NCBI GenBank assembly: GCA_002633025.1 | Contig: NMRB01000895.1 | Coordinates: 18,132-82,131 of the forward strand | Direction of reading: 5' to 3' | DNA: 64,000 nt | Source of the DNA: Notospermus geniculatus | Lineage: Eukaryota > Nemertea > Pilidiophora > Heteronemertea > Lineidae | Shown: piece after piece, positions 54,480 to 64,000 of the stretch | Numbering within the stretch: the first letter of the stretch is position 1 | Layout of the letters: each line of letters starts with the position of its first letter | Program-made: the position numbers and the translations under genes | Notes under the pieces: generated by a model | What the model was told of the DNA's origin: nothing | The model's database searches: none | What the model saw: only the letters and a program-made list of their open reading frames with translations

Positions 54480-55900
54480 CTTAGATGATTTACTGACCCT
54501 AATAAAGGCATGAATTAAAACAGCAGGCGAAAATAAAGCCATTTTTATTTCAACATGGCCCCCGAGCGGTTTAATTACCCAGCCCGAGCGCGTCTTTCGC
54601 TGACGCACAATCTCCAACGAAGAGAGGCAACGTGTTCATTAAGAATTCAACGGCGAAGACTGACCCGCGTGTCGGAGACTATTGAAAGCGAGCACGCAGA
54701 CGTAAATTAAAATCATGTTCGACTGTCGTTTAGCAGTTTGGAACAAAAGCTATGACTTTAGAGGATGTTAAGCCGCGGGCTCATCACTATTCATAACTAA
54801 TATAATTATCTTATATTTATCTTGCTCCTCTCTCGGGTGATTTGCATAATTAATATGAGTTTAGCAGACGACAGGGAGATCAAAGAAAGAACAGCGTTGA
54901 CTCAAGTGAATTACATTAAATACCCTCTGGTGAGTTCCTTGTGTAGCCCGGATTATCCTTCGCAATTTTCCGGTGACGATCGGAGATGTCCGGAAGAATT
55001 TCGTCTGCTTCGCACAAAGCTCCGTTTGTGGGCGCCACCGGTATCCAATCTTCAGGAGGTTTCAAGGAACCTTCAACGAACGATTGGAACTTTGGAACAG
55101 GATAAATATCACTAGATGGGGATTGCTTACTTGAAGAGGTGCAGCAGTAACATTCTGGGCTAAGTCATGCGCCAAGGTCACATGGGACTTAAGTAGTTCA
55201 TAGTAGAATCGAGGTGCCTATGGTTTGGGGTGGATTGTGAAGACGTCGTTGATATTATTATCGAAGTGAGTCATTTGCAAGTGTGCTAGGGGCAGATATT
55301 AGGATAGATATGCCATTTCATCGATTTGCTTGAATCTGGCTATTCTAGGCACATTATTGATACAGAGGCCTCTTTTTCGTGCGACGTCAAGTAGAGGCAA
55401 ATTTCGCGTCTTTCACGTCTCGCGGGATTTCTCGAGACACAAACATTAGGATTTTTTAAAAATCTGTCTAACAAATGTTTAGTGTCCTTCCAAGAGCTGT
55501 GTGAAATTTCATCAAAATTGATGATTTCCGTCGAGTAGGCTAGATTTTGCTGGGCGCTTCGACCTCAAATGAACACGAAATGTACAGGCAGTGTATTACC
55601 GTACTTAGCCCTATTGGAGCCAATTAATAGGGTTCGTTGTGGTCGTCGTGATGATATGATCAAGTGGGATTTCATCAAGTGAATGTATACAATGTAGTTT
55701 TTTCATTCGTCGTACTTTAGCTCAGGGCGTCGCGAAATCTCAGCAGTAGGGTTTGATCAGGCTGCGATCTGCTGCAATTATGAAAAAGATCTTGGGAGAT
55801 TTTTCTGATTATCAATCCACTCCCTCCATTCTTGCCCGTGTGTCATCGCACGTCCTCCAGATGCATCGGCGGGTTATCTCATCGCGAAATCGAATCCCTC
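54480..55900. other. Repeat-poor island with octamer-like word
   Basis: No part recurs in the window. Near 54780-54860 are CTAATATAATTATC and GTGATTTGCATAATTAATAT, which contains the octamer-like ATTTGCATAAT next to TAATTAATA. CpG is high at 54560-54720. The 97-codon frame beginning near 54822 lacks a recognisable domain. This is my best candidate for a conserved regulatory region, but conservation was not testable. Confidence 0.42.
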
Positions 55901-56525
55901 ACAATTAAAGCGCAGGGTCATCTGTGTACATTTGAAACTAGGCTAACGGTAGACCCTTCCCTGTGAGACCACATATGACAGACAACAAAAAAATGGAACG
56001 GTTTCATGTAATGACAGAATAAATAATTACAATGTATCCCTTTGTGGGGACCACCGATGTTTACATGTCATATTCCGCTCACTCCAGCAAGTGGGCCCAG
56101 CGTAATGGACCCTAACCATCCCCAGACAAGCCGATTTCTTTCCAAAGGTTGCGAGCCATTCGTTCTGGTTACTGGTCACCGTTATGTTCCCTCAATATGC
56201 ATATAGATGCTTCTGTTTGCTTGATCTCTCAAAATGTGATATGTATCTCTAATAGAAGGCTGTTCCATCCGTTGGGTGCCTCCCTCTGATCCTTTGCTGA
56301 AGCTGTTTTGTCCATTGGCCATCACCCTCGTTTCTAATATCATTGTTTGGTTGTTTTTTCACCAAATTGAACATGCTGAGCATCTTTCGTTACTTACAGC
56401 AAAGTCGAAATGTCTTTGTTCTCCTGGGCTTTGACTTTCAGGGATTAGTGTATTTAACACTATTCCTAAAACCAAGCAATGTAGGCCTACATGTACACAA
56501 TATGCTTGTATAACCTAATCTATAG

Positions 56526-56671
56526 GGGCCGTATACACCAACGAAGATTATCTTGAATCCAGGTTGAGCCACAGCTTTTCAATTGTTCAGGTTTGCCAGG
56601 GCATGATGTGACAATGGAAAATGTTGTGGCTCAACCTTAGTTCAAGATAATCTTCGTTGGTGCATACTGCC
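56526..56671. mobile_element. Foldback hairpin (block B copy)
   Basis: The equivalent of 43146-43293 with only a few substitutions, for example in the loop and the right arm. Confidence 0.85.
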
Positions 56672-56884
56672 CATACTTGCATCTAGGCCTAATTTATGCC
56701 TAGGCTTATGCTCTTTTATAGGAACGTTGGATCAAATTCTTAGCAGCATAGAGGCATTGGGTTTGTACAGTCAATATCATAGTAAAGAATGCAGGTGTGA
56801 CAGGAGAGAGTGTCCCCAAGACAACTGTCCTAAGAACAAAAGATCCCATTGTTACATTCTAATCTCTGGCGATTGGTTTCTATA

Positions 56885-57013
56885 GGCCCCGATTACATAG
56901 AAGTATACGGTATACGAAAACGCCGGTTAACAATGGCTTCACGATCGTGAATCCATTTCAAACCTTTGTTAACCGACGTTTTCGTATACCGCATACTTCT
57001 ATGTAATAGGGGC
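56885..57013. mobile_element. Palindromic hairpin, GTATACG arms (block B copy)
   Basis: The equivalent of 43500-43628. The right edge has two extra bases (GTAATAGGGGCC instead of GTAAGGGGCC). Confidence 0.87.
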
Positions 57014-57715
57014 CATAGGCATGCATCTTTCAAGATGCATGGCATCTTTTAAGATGTATGTTCTATTACGGATTAAAATCCTTAGTGCAACAATAGAAGC
57101 GGACGCTTTTTACAGGAGGACACTTCTTTTTGGAAAGGAACAGAAGCCACCCTTCTATATAGAGATTCCGGTCAAACCTGGAACACCTATAGAAGTCGGA
57201 AATGTCTGATTATTGAACCCACAATCTCAGAGGTGACAGTCATCAGTCCTTGCACAGCGCCACACTGACAGCCCGGTTGGGGCTAACATTATGACAACCC
57301 TACTGTAGTCGTTGAATTATTCAGAAATATTGGCATTCTGTCCCCCGTCCGTTGAAGTAGGAGGATTTCCTGAAGATATCTCAATATGCAGATGTCGGCC
57401 CATCATCTCCTGTCGCCAAATATGATATGTATCAATAACGGATTCGTGGCTCTTCCTTTCTGTTGCGTTACTCCCACTGCTCGACTGTTGCAAGACCAAT
57501 CACTTGCTATCACTGGCGTTTTGTTTGGTAACCTATCGTAGCTGCCATGCCATAAGAAAAATTTCCTGAGTTCAGGATATTCCTGTTTTGAGACCGACCT
57601 CATGAATGACTGATTTCAAAATGGATCTGAACTTTTTAGGGTGTCTTTTTACACCTTAGGGAGCCACGTGACGGTGGTCTAGTGGTTCGGGTCTCCGACT
57701 AGCGGTCAGAGCGTC

Positions 57716-57887
57716 CAGGTGTAATAGAATCTAATGTCCCCCGATATGTGATGTCCCCCAACAAATACGTTTACGGATTAAGCGGCACCATTGAATTTGA
57801 CTCTGGAGAGACCAAGACCCTTAATCCTGTGACAAACAATACAGGGGGACATCAGGAAGACGGGGGCATTAGATTCTATCACACCTG
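57716..57887 (+). mobile_element. CAGGTGT MITE, intact copy
   Basis: CAGGTGTAATAGAATCTAAT is inverted as ATTAGATTCTATCACACCTG. It is 172 bp, with the interior ATGTCCCCCAACAAATACG and TTAAGCGGCACCATTG. It lies between a SINE head fragment (CGACTAGCGGTCAGAGCGTC) and SINE body text (TCGGAAATG), so it interrupted or replaced part of a SINE. Confidence 0.93.
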
Positions 57888-58158
57888 TCGGAAATGGCTC
57901 TTCCTTTCTGTTGCGTTACTCCCACTGTTCGACTGTTGCAAGACCTATCACTTGCTATCGCTGGCGTTTTGTTTTGGTAACCTATCGTAGCTGCCATGCC
58001 ATAAGAAAAATTTCCTGAGTTCAGGATATTCCTGTTTTGAGACCGACCTCATGAATGACTGATTTCAAAATGGATCTAAACTTTTTAGGGTGTCTTTTTA
58101 CACCTTGGGGAACCACGGTGGTCTAGTGGTTCGGGTCTCCGACTAGCGGTCAGAGCGT

Positions 58159-58625
58159 CAGGTGTAATAGAATCTAATGTCCCCCGATATGTGATGTCCC
58201 CCAACAAATACGTTTACGGATTAAGCGGCACCATTGGATTTGACTCTGGAGAGACCAAGACCCTTAATCCTGTGACAAACAATACAGGGGAACATCAGGA
58301 AGACGGGGACCTTGAGCAAGTCACTTTGCCTCACTTGCTTCACCCCACCCAGGTGTAAAAGGGGTACCTGGCTGGTAGTGATGGTCTATGTAGACGTTAG
58401 TCCAAGAGCGCTGAAATCGGCTGCCGGGACTGTAATACTCCCCGGGGAGTGGAGATATGAAAAATTGGAATGAACAGGCCTATAGATACTCTCCGGGGAG
58501 TGGAGATATGAAATTGGAATGAACAGGCCTATAGCTGGTGGTAATAATTGTGAAGTGCCTTGACACTTAAATGTAAAAGGCACTATAAGCCCACACATTA
58601 TTATTATTAGATTCTATCACACCTG
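58159..58625 (+). mobile_element. CAGGTGT MITE, duplicated copy split by a SINE fragment
   Basis: Identical to 57716-57887 except near its right end, where about 297 bp of foreign sequence (58309-58605) separates GAAGACGGGG from AGATTCTATCACACCTG. Confidence 0.9.
58309..58605 (+). mobile_element. 5'-truncated SINE with ATT tail
   Basis: It begins ACCTTGAGCAAGTCACTTTG and ends AAAGGCACTATAAGCCC followed by (ATT)n, a typical SINE body and tail. The tRNA-like head is missing. An internal 48-50-bp duplication carries GGGGAGTGGAGATATGAAA twice (about 58440 and 58491). Confidence 0.8.
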
Positions 58626-59064
58626 TCGGAAATGCTCAGATTGTAGCGCTGTGCGGCTTTAACGCAATATTTCAGTCGAAAACTCTCTATTTTGATGAAA
58701 GTCATCGAAATCAGAATTCTGCATAACACACCTGAACACCAAATTTCAGATTTTGCATTTTCGATACAATTCCTCGAGAACAGTGAAAGGGTCGAACTAA
58801 TTACGATGAAAATGGGTAAAAGGTAATTAACATGGTTTTTGTCTCGGTAATTGGCATAAACCATATTGCAGGGAGGGAAAACGGAAGAAGATCGATGATG
58901 CAGAATGTTTGAAATCATTGATGCAGTCATCGTGTACCACGATATGCATGTTTTATTCTGCCAGATTTGCCAAGCATCTGTATTCTCGAGAGGAATGCAA
59001 ATGGCGCCAAAGAGATACAGTGCCCACTCTGTTAAGTGGCCTTGACATGTACAGTACTTCTAAG

Positions 59065-59274
59065 CTAGGAATCCACCATTGATTTTCAACCTGATTTTTC
59101 TTTGCGACTTGCTTTGCAACTGGGCACTCGATCGCCGTAGTGGACTCGCTAGACCAATGGCGAAGATGAGGTCAATTTCAGTCGGCAATCGGTCGGCGAC
59201 CGGTATCAGTTCTGCGATCGTATTCAATCGCAGGTTGCAGGTTGCAAAGCAGAAAATCAGCAGTGGATTCCTAG
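59065..59274. mobile_element. CTAGGAATCCAC foldback (empty-site partner)
   Basis: CTAGGAATCCAC at the left is inverted as GTGGATTCCTAG at the right. TTGCTTTGCAAC pairs with GTTGCAAAGCAG. The body (GGGCACTCGATCGCCGTAGT) matches 48813-48944 but lacks both the SINE and the CACTGTTAG element found there. Confidence 0.85.
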
Positions 59275-59347
59275 CTTTAGAGATACAGTGTCCATGCACT
59301 CTTTTAAGGGCAAGCTGTTGTTGTACATTTTCATATTGCTTGGATCC

Positions 59348-59459
59348 GGGGCCCATATTCATAAAACTAAGTCAAATGTGGCACTTATCCTTTGTTCAAC
59401 ACAAAAGATAGGTATCACACTTTGACTTAAGTATGTTTATGAATACCGGTCCAGGCCCC
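59348..59459. mobile_element. Small GGGGCC.ATATTCATAAA foldback
   Basis: GGGGCCCATATTCATAAAAC pairs with GTTTATGAATACCGGTCC..GGCCCC. The inner AAGTCAAATGTGGCACTTATCC-type text (AAGTCAAATGTG, CACACTTTGACTTAAG) also pairs. About 112 bp. Confidence 0.85.
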
Positions 59460-59661
59460 TCTGAGAAAAGCAATAAAGACACCTCCAGTTGACTGTTTTT
59501 ATGGTCCAATGTGATCACTGTGCTTCATATAAACAGAAAATGAGCAAAGTCCCAAGAATTACAGCTTAATTACATTTCATAATCAATAACAAAGAAATTC
59601 ACCAAAATGAAAAACAGGTACATTCCCTGTGAAAATGGTGCCATTTCGATCAGAAACCACG

Positions 59662-59816
59662 CAGGCGCGGATGCAGAGGGGGGCGCCCCAGGCACGCGCT
59701 TCCCCTTTTGGCCAATACTCTGTAAAACCTACTGTGAAATTCTGGAATTTGGCGTGAATTTCAATGTTCCTAGCACAGGGCGCCCCCTCTTTTCCCAAAT
59801 CCTGGATTCGTCCCTG
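59662..59816. mobile_element. CAGGCGCGGATGCAG element
   Basis: The left end CAGGCGCGGATGCAGAGGGG pairs imperfectly with the right end CTGGATTCGTCCCTG, and the subterminal GGGGGGCGCCCCAGG with AGGGCGCCCCCTC. It resembles the element at 12586-12880. Confidence 0.75.
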
Positions 59817-60788
59817 CCCCGGAGGAATTAGCGGTCGAACTCAAAGTGCCACCGTCAAAGTATAGATTGTGTATAGTGCAAAGTACATGTAATGCAGGAG
59901 GAATCAGCAACCCCGTAAAAAACACGCGCCGGTAAAATTTGCAATATTCCCAGTTTATTTTCATTCATAACGAATAAATGGGGTTCAACATAGGAAATTT
60001 ACATGTACGTACATTTCACTCAACGCCCACTTCTCAACAAACAATATGACACAAAATCTAGTGCTACACGTGATGGTGAAAAATAGTACCCCACCCAATA
60101 TCGGTCGACGTTGACAGATAATCAAGATAATCAAAATGCTACATGACTGCATTCCTCGCTGCATCAGTTTACCTCCCATCTTTGATCTCATAACGCCTAT
60201 GTAACTCATCGATCAAATTATCCCTTCCTACATTTAGAAATTCACAAAAACGCCGCAAAGTGCATACCATACGCGACGCGAAAAAGAAACGCATAAACTT
60301 TTGACAGAAAGTGCGCATTAAAGAAAAAGTGTGCACGAAAAAATTGCGTGCGATAACTGAAGCGTAACGTACGCCAGGCGGTGAAATATCCTACTGGCTT
60401 CTTTTTCTTTCGTATTATCACACGAGTCTTGAGAATTCAATTTTAACGACATCCATGTGAGTGGAGTGTAGTCTTTGCTTATTGGACTAGAAATCCATTA
60501 ACGTCTAATAAGACTGGTTGGCAGAGAAACGCTCTCATTCGCCAGCTCGCATGTCGCGAATATCATTTCTAATAAAGTGGGTTTTTTCACCGAGGATCGA
60601 AATCTGGGAGTGTTTGTCGGAACAGATGGCTGTTTGCCGGGCAGATTTTCTCAGGGAAGATTGCCGAAGAATGTGGATTGTTTATCTGTGAACAGATTCT
60701 ACTGCGCATGCGCTGATGTTACCCCATCATCGGGAAATGGTCAATTGAAGAAACCGTTCTATCGTGTTAGCAAAGGAATAGGCCCATT

Positions 60789-60911
60789 GAGTCATATGAA
60801 TAATAACTACGTGTAGTAAATGCTTTTACTTGGGTTTTGCAATACAAATGCACTAGACAATGCTGTACAAATCTGAAGTAAAAGCATTTGCTAGTCTTTA
60901 TTCATATGACC
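60789..60911. mobile_element. TCATATGAATAA foldback (block B copy)
   Basis: The equivalent of 47020-47153, with the flank continuing directly to CGTTACTTCAGTCAG. Confidence 0.83.
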
Positions 60912-61308
60912 CGTTACTTCAGTCAGCGACTGATTTCTTGAAGATATACAGACCTCACCATTTTTTTTCAATAAAATAGTGAGGTTTCGCAAATCTGACG
61001 AAACACGAAGTACGAAATACGAAATTGGACTTCATTTCCGTGACGTAATGTATTTCAGGAGATGGTTGGTACCACAAATACCGCCTGCTGCAAGAGCGTC
61101 TTTTAGTGTCTGACGTTAGACCGATAGAGTTACGGTGTACCGGTAGGCTATATTAAACTTTGAAAGTTATGCTTCGTTTCCACTTCATAGATACGAAGTG
61201 GAAATTTAAAAATTCAAGATGCACCATAACTCTCTCGGTCTTGATATGCTAAAAGACCCACTGGCAGCAGAGACATTTGCGGTACCAGCCATCTCCAGAA
61301 ATACATTA

Positions 61309-61584
61309 CACTCTTTGCAAAAAAGGTTCCAAGAGGGTTCTTTGGCCTGTCGTGGAACCCTCTGCTACTAAAAGGTTATATCTGGAACCCTAAGGAACTT
61401 TAAGCTGTTAAAACCATTCAGAGAAATTAGGGAGTGCACCTGATTTACCCTGCTCAGTTGATTTGCCAACTATATCTGTGAGGTTTGAAACAAACAAAAT
61501 GATTTATGCATTGAACACGAAAAAGAAATCGATTACCAAAGAACAGGCCAAAGAACCCTCTTGGATCCCTTTTTGCTAAGAGTG
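61309..61584. mobile_element. GGTTCC MITE with TA target, only in block B
   Basis: CACTCTTTGCAAAAAAGG at the left is inverted as CCCTTTTTGCTAAGAGTG at the right, and pairing continues for about 41 bp (GAGGGTTCTTTGGCCTG). TA flanks (61307-61308, 61585-61586). Block A reads ACATTAGGTCCTGG uninterrupted at 48011-48024. It is 276 bp. The left end is shared with 20537. Confidence 0.95.
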
Positions 61585-62290
61585 TAGGTCCTGGAAATAA
61601 AGTTGGACCACAGATGGCACTCACACTCTCAGAAAAGTCCTCCACTGGTCGCTTAAATGATCTTGGTGAAATGCCGAGAGGTGAAAACGAGGTGCGAAAA
61701 ACATAGTAACTCATGGGTCCCTATATTTACACGTCCGAAATGAAAATCACCCACAAGGGTTACCGCCGACACATAATTATACCAGAAAAAATTATACCAC
61801 ATATTGCTTTCTTGTCAAATTTTGTAATTTGCACGCTAGAGTCATATCAAAGGAGGCGTTCTCGATGACCTGTGGTCAGGTGGAGGTGAGGTTTTTCCCA
61901 GTTGAAACACGCCATGTTCTCGTCTTCATCATTTTGTCGGTTTCTTTGGCCGTGAAATATTTTCACGTGCTGTGAAGGAAGTTGCCTTGTTAAAGCCACA
62001 CAGTATAGACAGATGGGTCATAATCTGCGAGCACAGTCTCGGTCACCCAGCCGCTGTTTCGAATCTGGGGATCCGTATTGCAGTACTGCAGAACGAAATG
62101 GCTGGCTGCGCAAGACTACACGCAGCATTGGGGATTCCCCCAACCTCGATGCGGGATAATGCTCTAGTGTGGTTCTATGGTTCTATACATTACGCACGCC
62201 TGTAGATGAGGTTGCACTATGATTTCGGCAGAACGGAAGTGAGTAGCGGTGCATACTGTGCGGCTTTAAGAGCGCTTGTTAATGTATATA

Positions 62291-62768
62291 CTCTAACCTC
62301 TTAGATGTAAGACCGGTTCATTAACTTGGTTCAAGACCGCCTCCAATTATTATGCAGTGAGAAGGCAAAAAGCATTGCTCTCCGATTGGCCGGATATTGT
62401 GTTGGCCAAGTCATGAACTTCTGCTTGCTCATTCAAGACATATTGTTTGGGTTGACGTGGCTCTTTTATAGGAAAATGGGGTTCCTGATGCAAGAAATTT
62501 GAAGAAACTGACCACAGTTGTGACCTTGATGGCACATCTTACATCACCAAGCTGTACAATTACCAATGACACACAATGGGGTGCAGGATATGGTGGCACG
62601 CATTACATCAGTGATCCTCAACTCACACTATTACATGGCGAACTGAGGTTGTCACGACCTGGTGATCACTGCCCAAAACACAATACCCTCAATAAGATCA
62701 TAAATAGTGGGAGGTCCTAGGCCTTGACTGGAATATTTGGAACTGGTTTTACATCTAAGAGGTTAGAG
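62291..62768. mobile_element. CTCTAACCTCTTAGATG TIR element, TA target
   Basis: CTCTAACCTCTTAGATGTAA is inverted exactly at the right end, with pairing on to about 30 bp (ACCGGTTC/GAACTGGT). TA flanks (62289-62290, 62769-62770). It is 478 bp. The 73-codon frame inside (from 62499) has no recognisable motif. The first six bases CTCTAA are shared with the 19941 family. Confidence 0.92.
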
Positions 62769-62844
62769 TATCTCCATCTGATTCTCACCAGTCTATATGG
62801 CCTGACGCCCATCTAGCCTGGTTTGAATCCATACCAAGGTTCAA

Positions 62845-62892
62845 TGTCGTGGCACAAAACTATACCCTGGGGATAGTTCGATCTACAAAAGT
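62845..62892 (+). mobile_element. Fragment of the 6023-7105 family
   Basis: GGTTCAATGTCGT, then CACAAAACTATACCC and GATAGTTCGATCTACAAAAG, match the left arm of the composite element. Confidence 0.8.
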
Positions 62893-63336
62893 ACAACCTG
62901 GCCCTGATTGATCAATTACTGGTGTGTAACCTACAAACGGGTGGGCACATGGTCCATGTACCATTTCATTTTACCAATCGCTGCATGTTGTCGATACCTA
63001 CAGCGGCTCGATCGCCGCCATGCGACAGAGAGGTCGCATCGGACTCCGGCTTTCATATCACATCCGATCGATTTCAACTTTGTCCATCTTTCCCCAAACA
63101 TTATAGACAACCTTTATCGTGTCTGCAGAAAACTCACCACGCTATCCGGGCGTAAATTATTCACGGTGATGCTCACCGGAGTGTGTTGATGGACATTAGA
63201 AATTTTAGTGTACCACCTTCCGCTAATGGACAGGCGTACCAAACTAATTTGAAATTTATATTTGAATTAAGAAATCTGGCTGGCAGATGTCATATGTATT
63301 CGTTCAACGAGAGATTTGATTTACAGGCGCTCTCAT

Positions 63337-64000
63337 CATCCTCCCACAGCAGGGCTTTGGTCTCGCTCCTCTTCATACACTCGCACACAAAGCCCTGCAA
63401 GGGAGTAAGAAATAAAAGTGGAAAATAAAAAGTGGGAAATTTCGGAATTTTGCGCGAATTTTTTAATTTCTCAAATTGGCAGAAATTTTTCTCCATTTTG
63501 AGAAATTTTCTTAAAATGACATGACATTTTGTCTGATTTTTCGGGTGATATTTCTCAAAATGGGAAAAAAATTATCCCAATTTGAGAAATTGAAAAATTC
63601 GCGCAAAATTCCAAAATTTCCCACTTCTTATTTTCCACTTTTATTTATTACTCCCTTCTGCTGAAATTGGGCCTCCCAGCCAAGCATGAGGCGGTCAGAA
63701 AACCATTGCCCAATCAGAATGCAGCATTTTTAGGGTGTGAATACTACATGTAAATAATTATGACTGATACAAACAACCTAAAATAATAAGAATCTTTCTT
63801 ATATATACATGTACGAAGAATCGCCGTGATAAAATTCAGCCAGTTTTGAAAAGACCTAAGTGATTTGTGAAATACAGAAGATAAAATTGGGTAGAACCAA
63901 GAGTTTGTATTTCTCCAAGTTAATAATGGCCGATACACACGATCAAATTTTTCATCCAATTTTCTGAATATGCCTACATGCGGGTTTATACATGTACATT
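63337..64000 (+). mobile_element. CATCCTCCC-family element, runs off the window
   Basis: Begins CATCCTCCCACAGCAGGG, is split by the foldback at 63401-63655, and resumes with CTGAAATTGGGCCTCCCAG and AATAATAAGAATCTTTC. The right end lies beyond the window, or has diverged. Confidence 0.82.
63401..63655. mobile_element. Foldback inserted in the CATCCTCCC element
   Basis: GGGAGTAAGAAATAAAAGTG and GTGGGAAATTTCGGAATTTT pair over about 80 bp with the inverse on the right. A central stretch carries several ATTTCTCAAATTGG-type words. In the member at 7381 the flanks are contiguous (AAAGCC.CGCTGAAATTGGG), showing it is an insertion. Confidence 0.9.

Larger units (their letters stand above)
57447..58633 (+). 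repeat. 448-bp tandem duplication inside block B
   Basis: TGGCTCTTCCTTTCTGTTGC starts at 57447 and again at 57895. The unit includes the end of block part 1, a SINE head fragment and the CAGGTGT MITE. The junction reads TCGGAAATGGCTC, a fusion of SINE text TCGGAAATGCTC with the block text TGGCTCTTCC, sharing a few bases of microhomology. Block A has only one copy. Confidence 0.9.
55944..63398 (+). repeat. Segmental duplication, block B
   Basis: The partner of block A, in the same order and orientation. It starts right after a 40-base piece matching 41353-41394, so the ancestral unit may have begun further left with a deletion of about 1.2 kb in B. B-specific events are the 448-bp tandem duplication at 57447, the GGTTCC element at 61309 and the element at 62291. 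Confidence 0.9.

Overview
This is eukaryotic, animal-type, non-coding DNA. I find no open reading frame that I can defend as a gene. There are no operons, ribosome binding sites or rRNA, and no tRNA outside SINE heads. The longest open frames (up to about 150 codons) mostly lie in tandem repeats whose unit is a multiple of three (30 bp, 39 bp) or in transposon arms, and they carry no recognisable domain. tRNA-derived SINEs, dozens of short terminal-inverted-repeat (TIR) elements, TACATGTA and AGGCCTA words and moderate GC suggest a marine invertebrate. An echinoderm, hemichordate, cephalochordate or lophotrochozoan would all fit, and I cannot place it further from sequence alone.

Layout. 0.3-1.5 kb: ACCCATGGGT-word cluster holding a mariner-like MITE. 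3.3-4.1 kb: 30-bp tandem array split by a TTAA-flanked MITE. 4.7-9.0 kb: several foldbacks, including a 118-bp near-perfect palindrome. 9.0-11.3 kb: knot of direct and inverted repeats. 11.4-12.2 kb: repeat-free island. 12.2-12.9 kb: 39-bp minisatellite with an insertion. 13.3-17.9 kb: foldbacks with 9-bp or TA target duplications, a GTGAGCT-ended repeat and a decayed tandem repeat. 19.9-21.0 kb: MITE tandem pair and others. 24.2-24.9 kb: pyrimidine-rich minisatellite. 34.2-34.8 kb: SINE interrupted by a GC-rich element. 35.96-40.05 kb: about 2 kb tandem duplication whose junction carries a single N. 42.5-51.0 kb and 55.9-63.4 kb: collinear paralogous blocks A and B, about 13.4 kb apart at their left ends.

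The repeats work as an insertion record rather than a pathway. Because blocks are duplicated, several insertions have an empty partner in the same window, which fixes their ends and target duplications: TA at 49253 and 61309, 9 bp at 39250, 5 bp at 47688, and a SINE at 48946. The TTAA element at 3604 is validated against its host tandem array. No transposase or reverse transcriptase is visible, so all of these elements look non-autonomous.

Between the repeats are islands of apparently single-copy DNA with homeodomain-like TAATTA words and, at 54.84 kb, an octamer-like ATTTGCATAATTA. These are candidate regulatory regions, but that is inference. The window resembles a large intergenic or intronic region.
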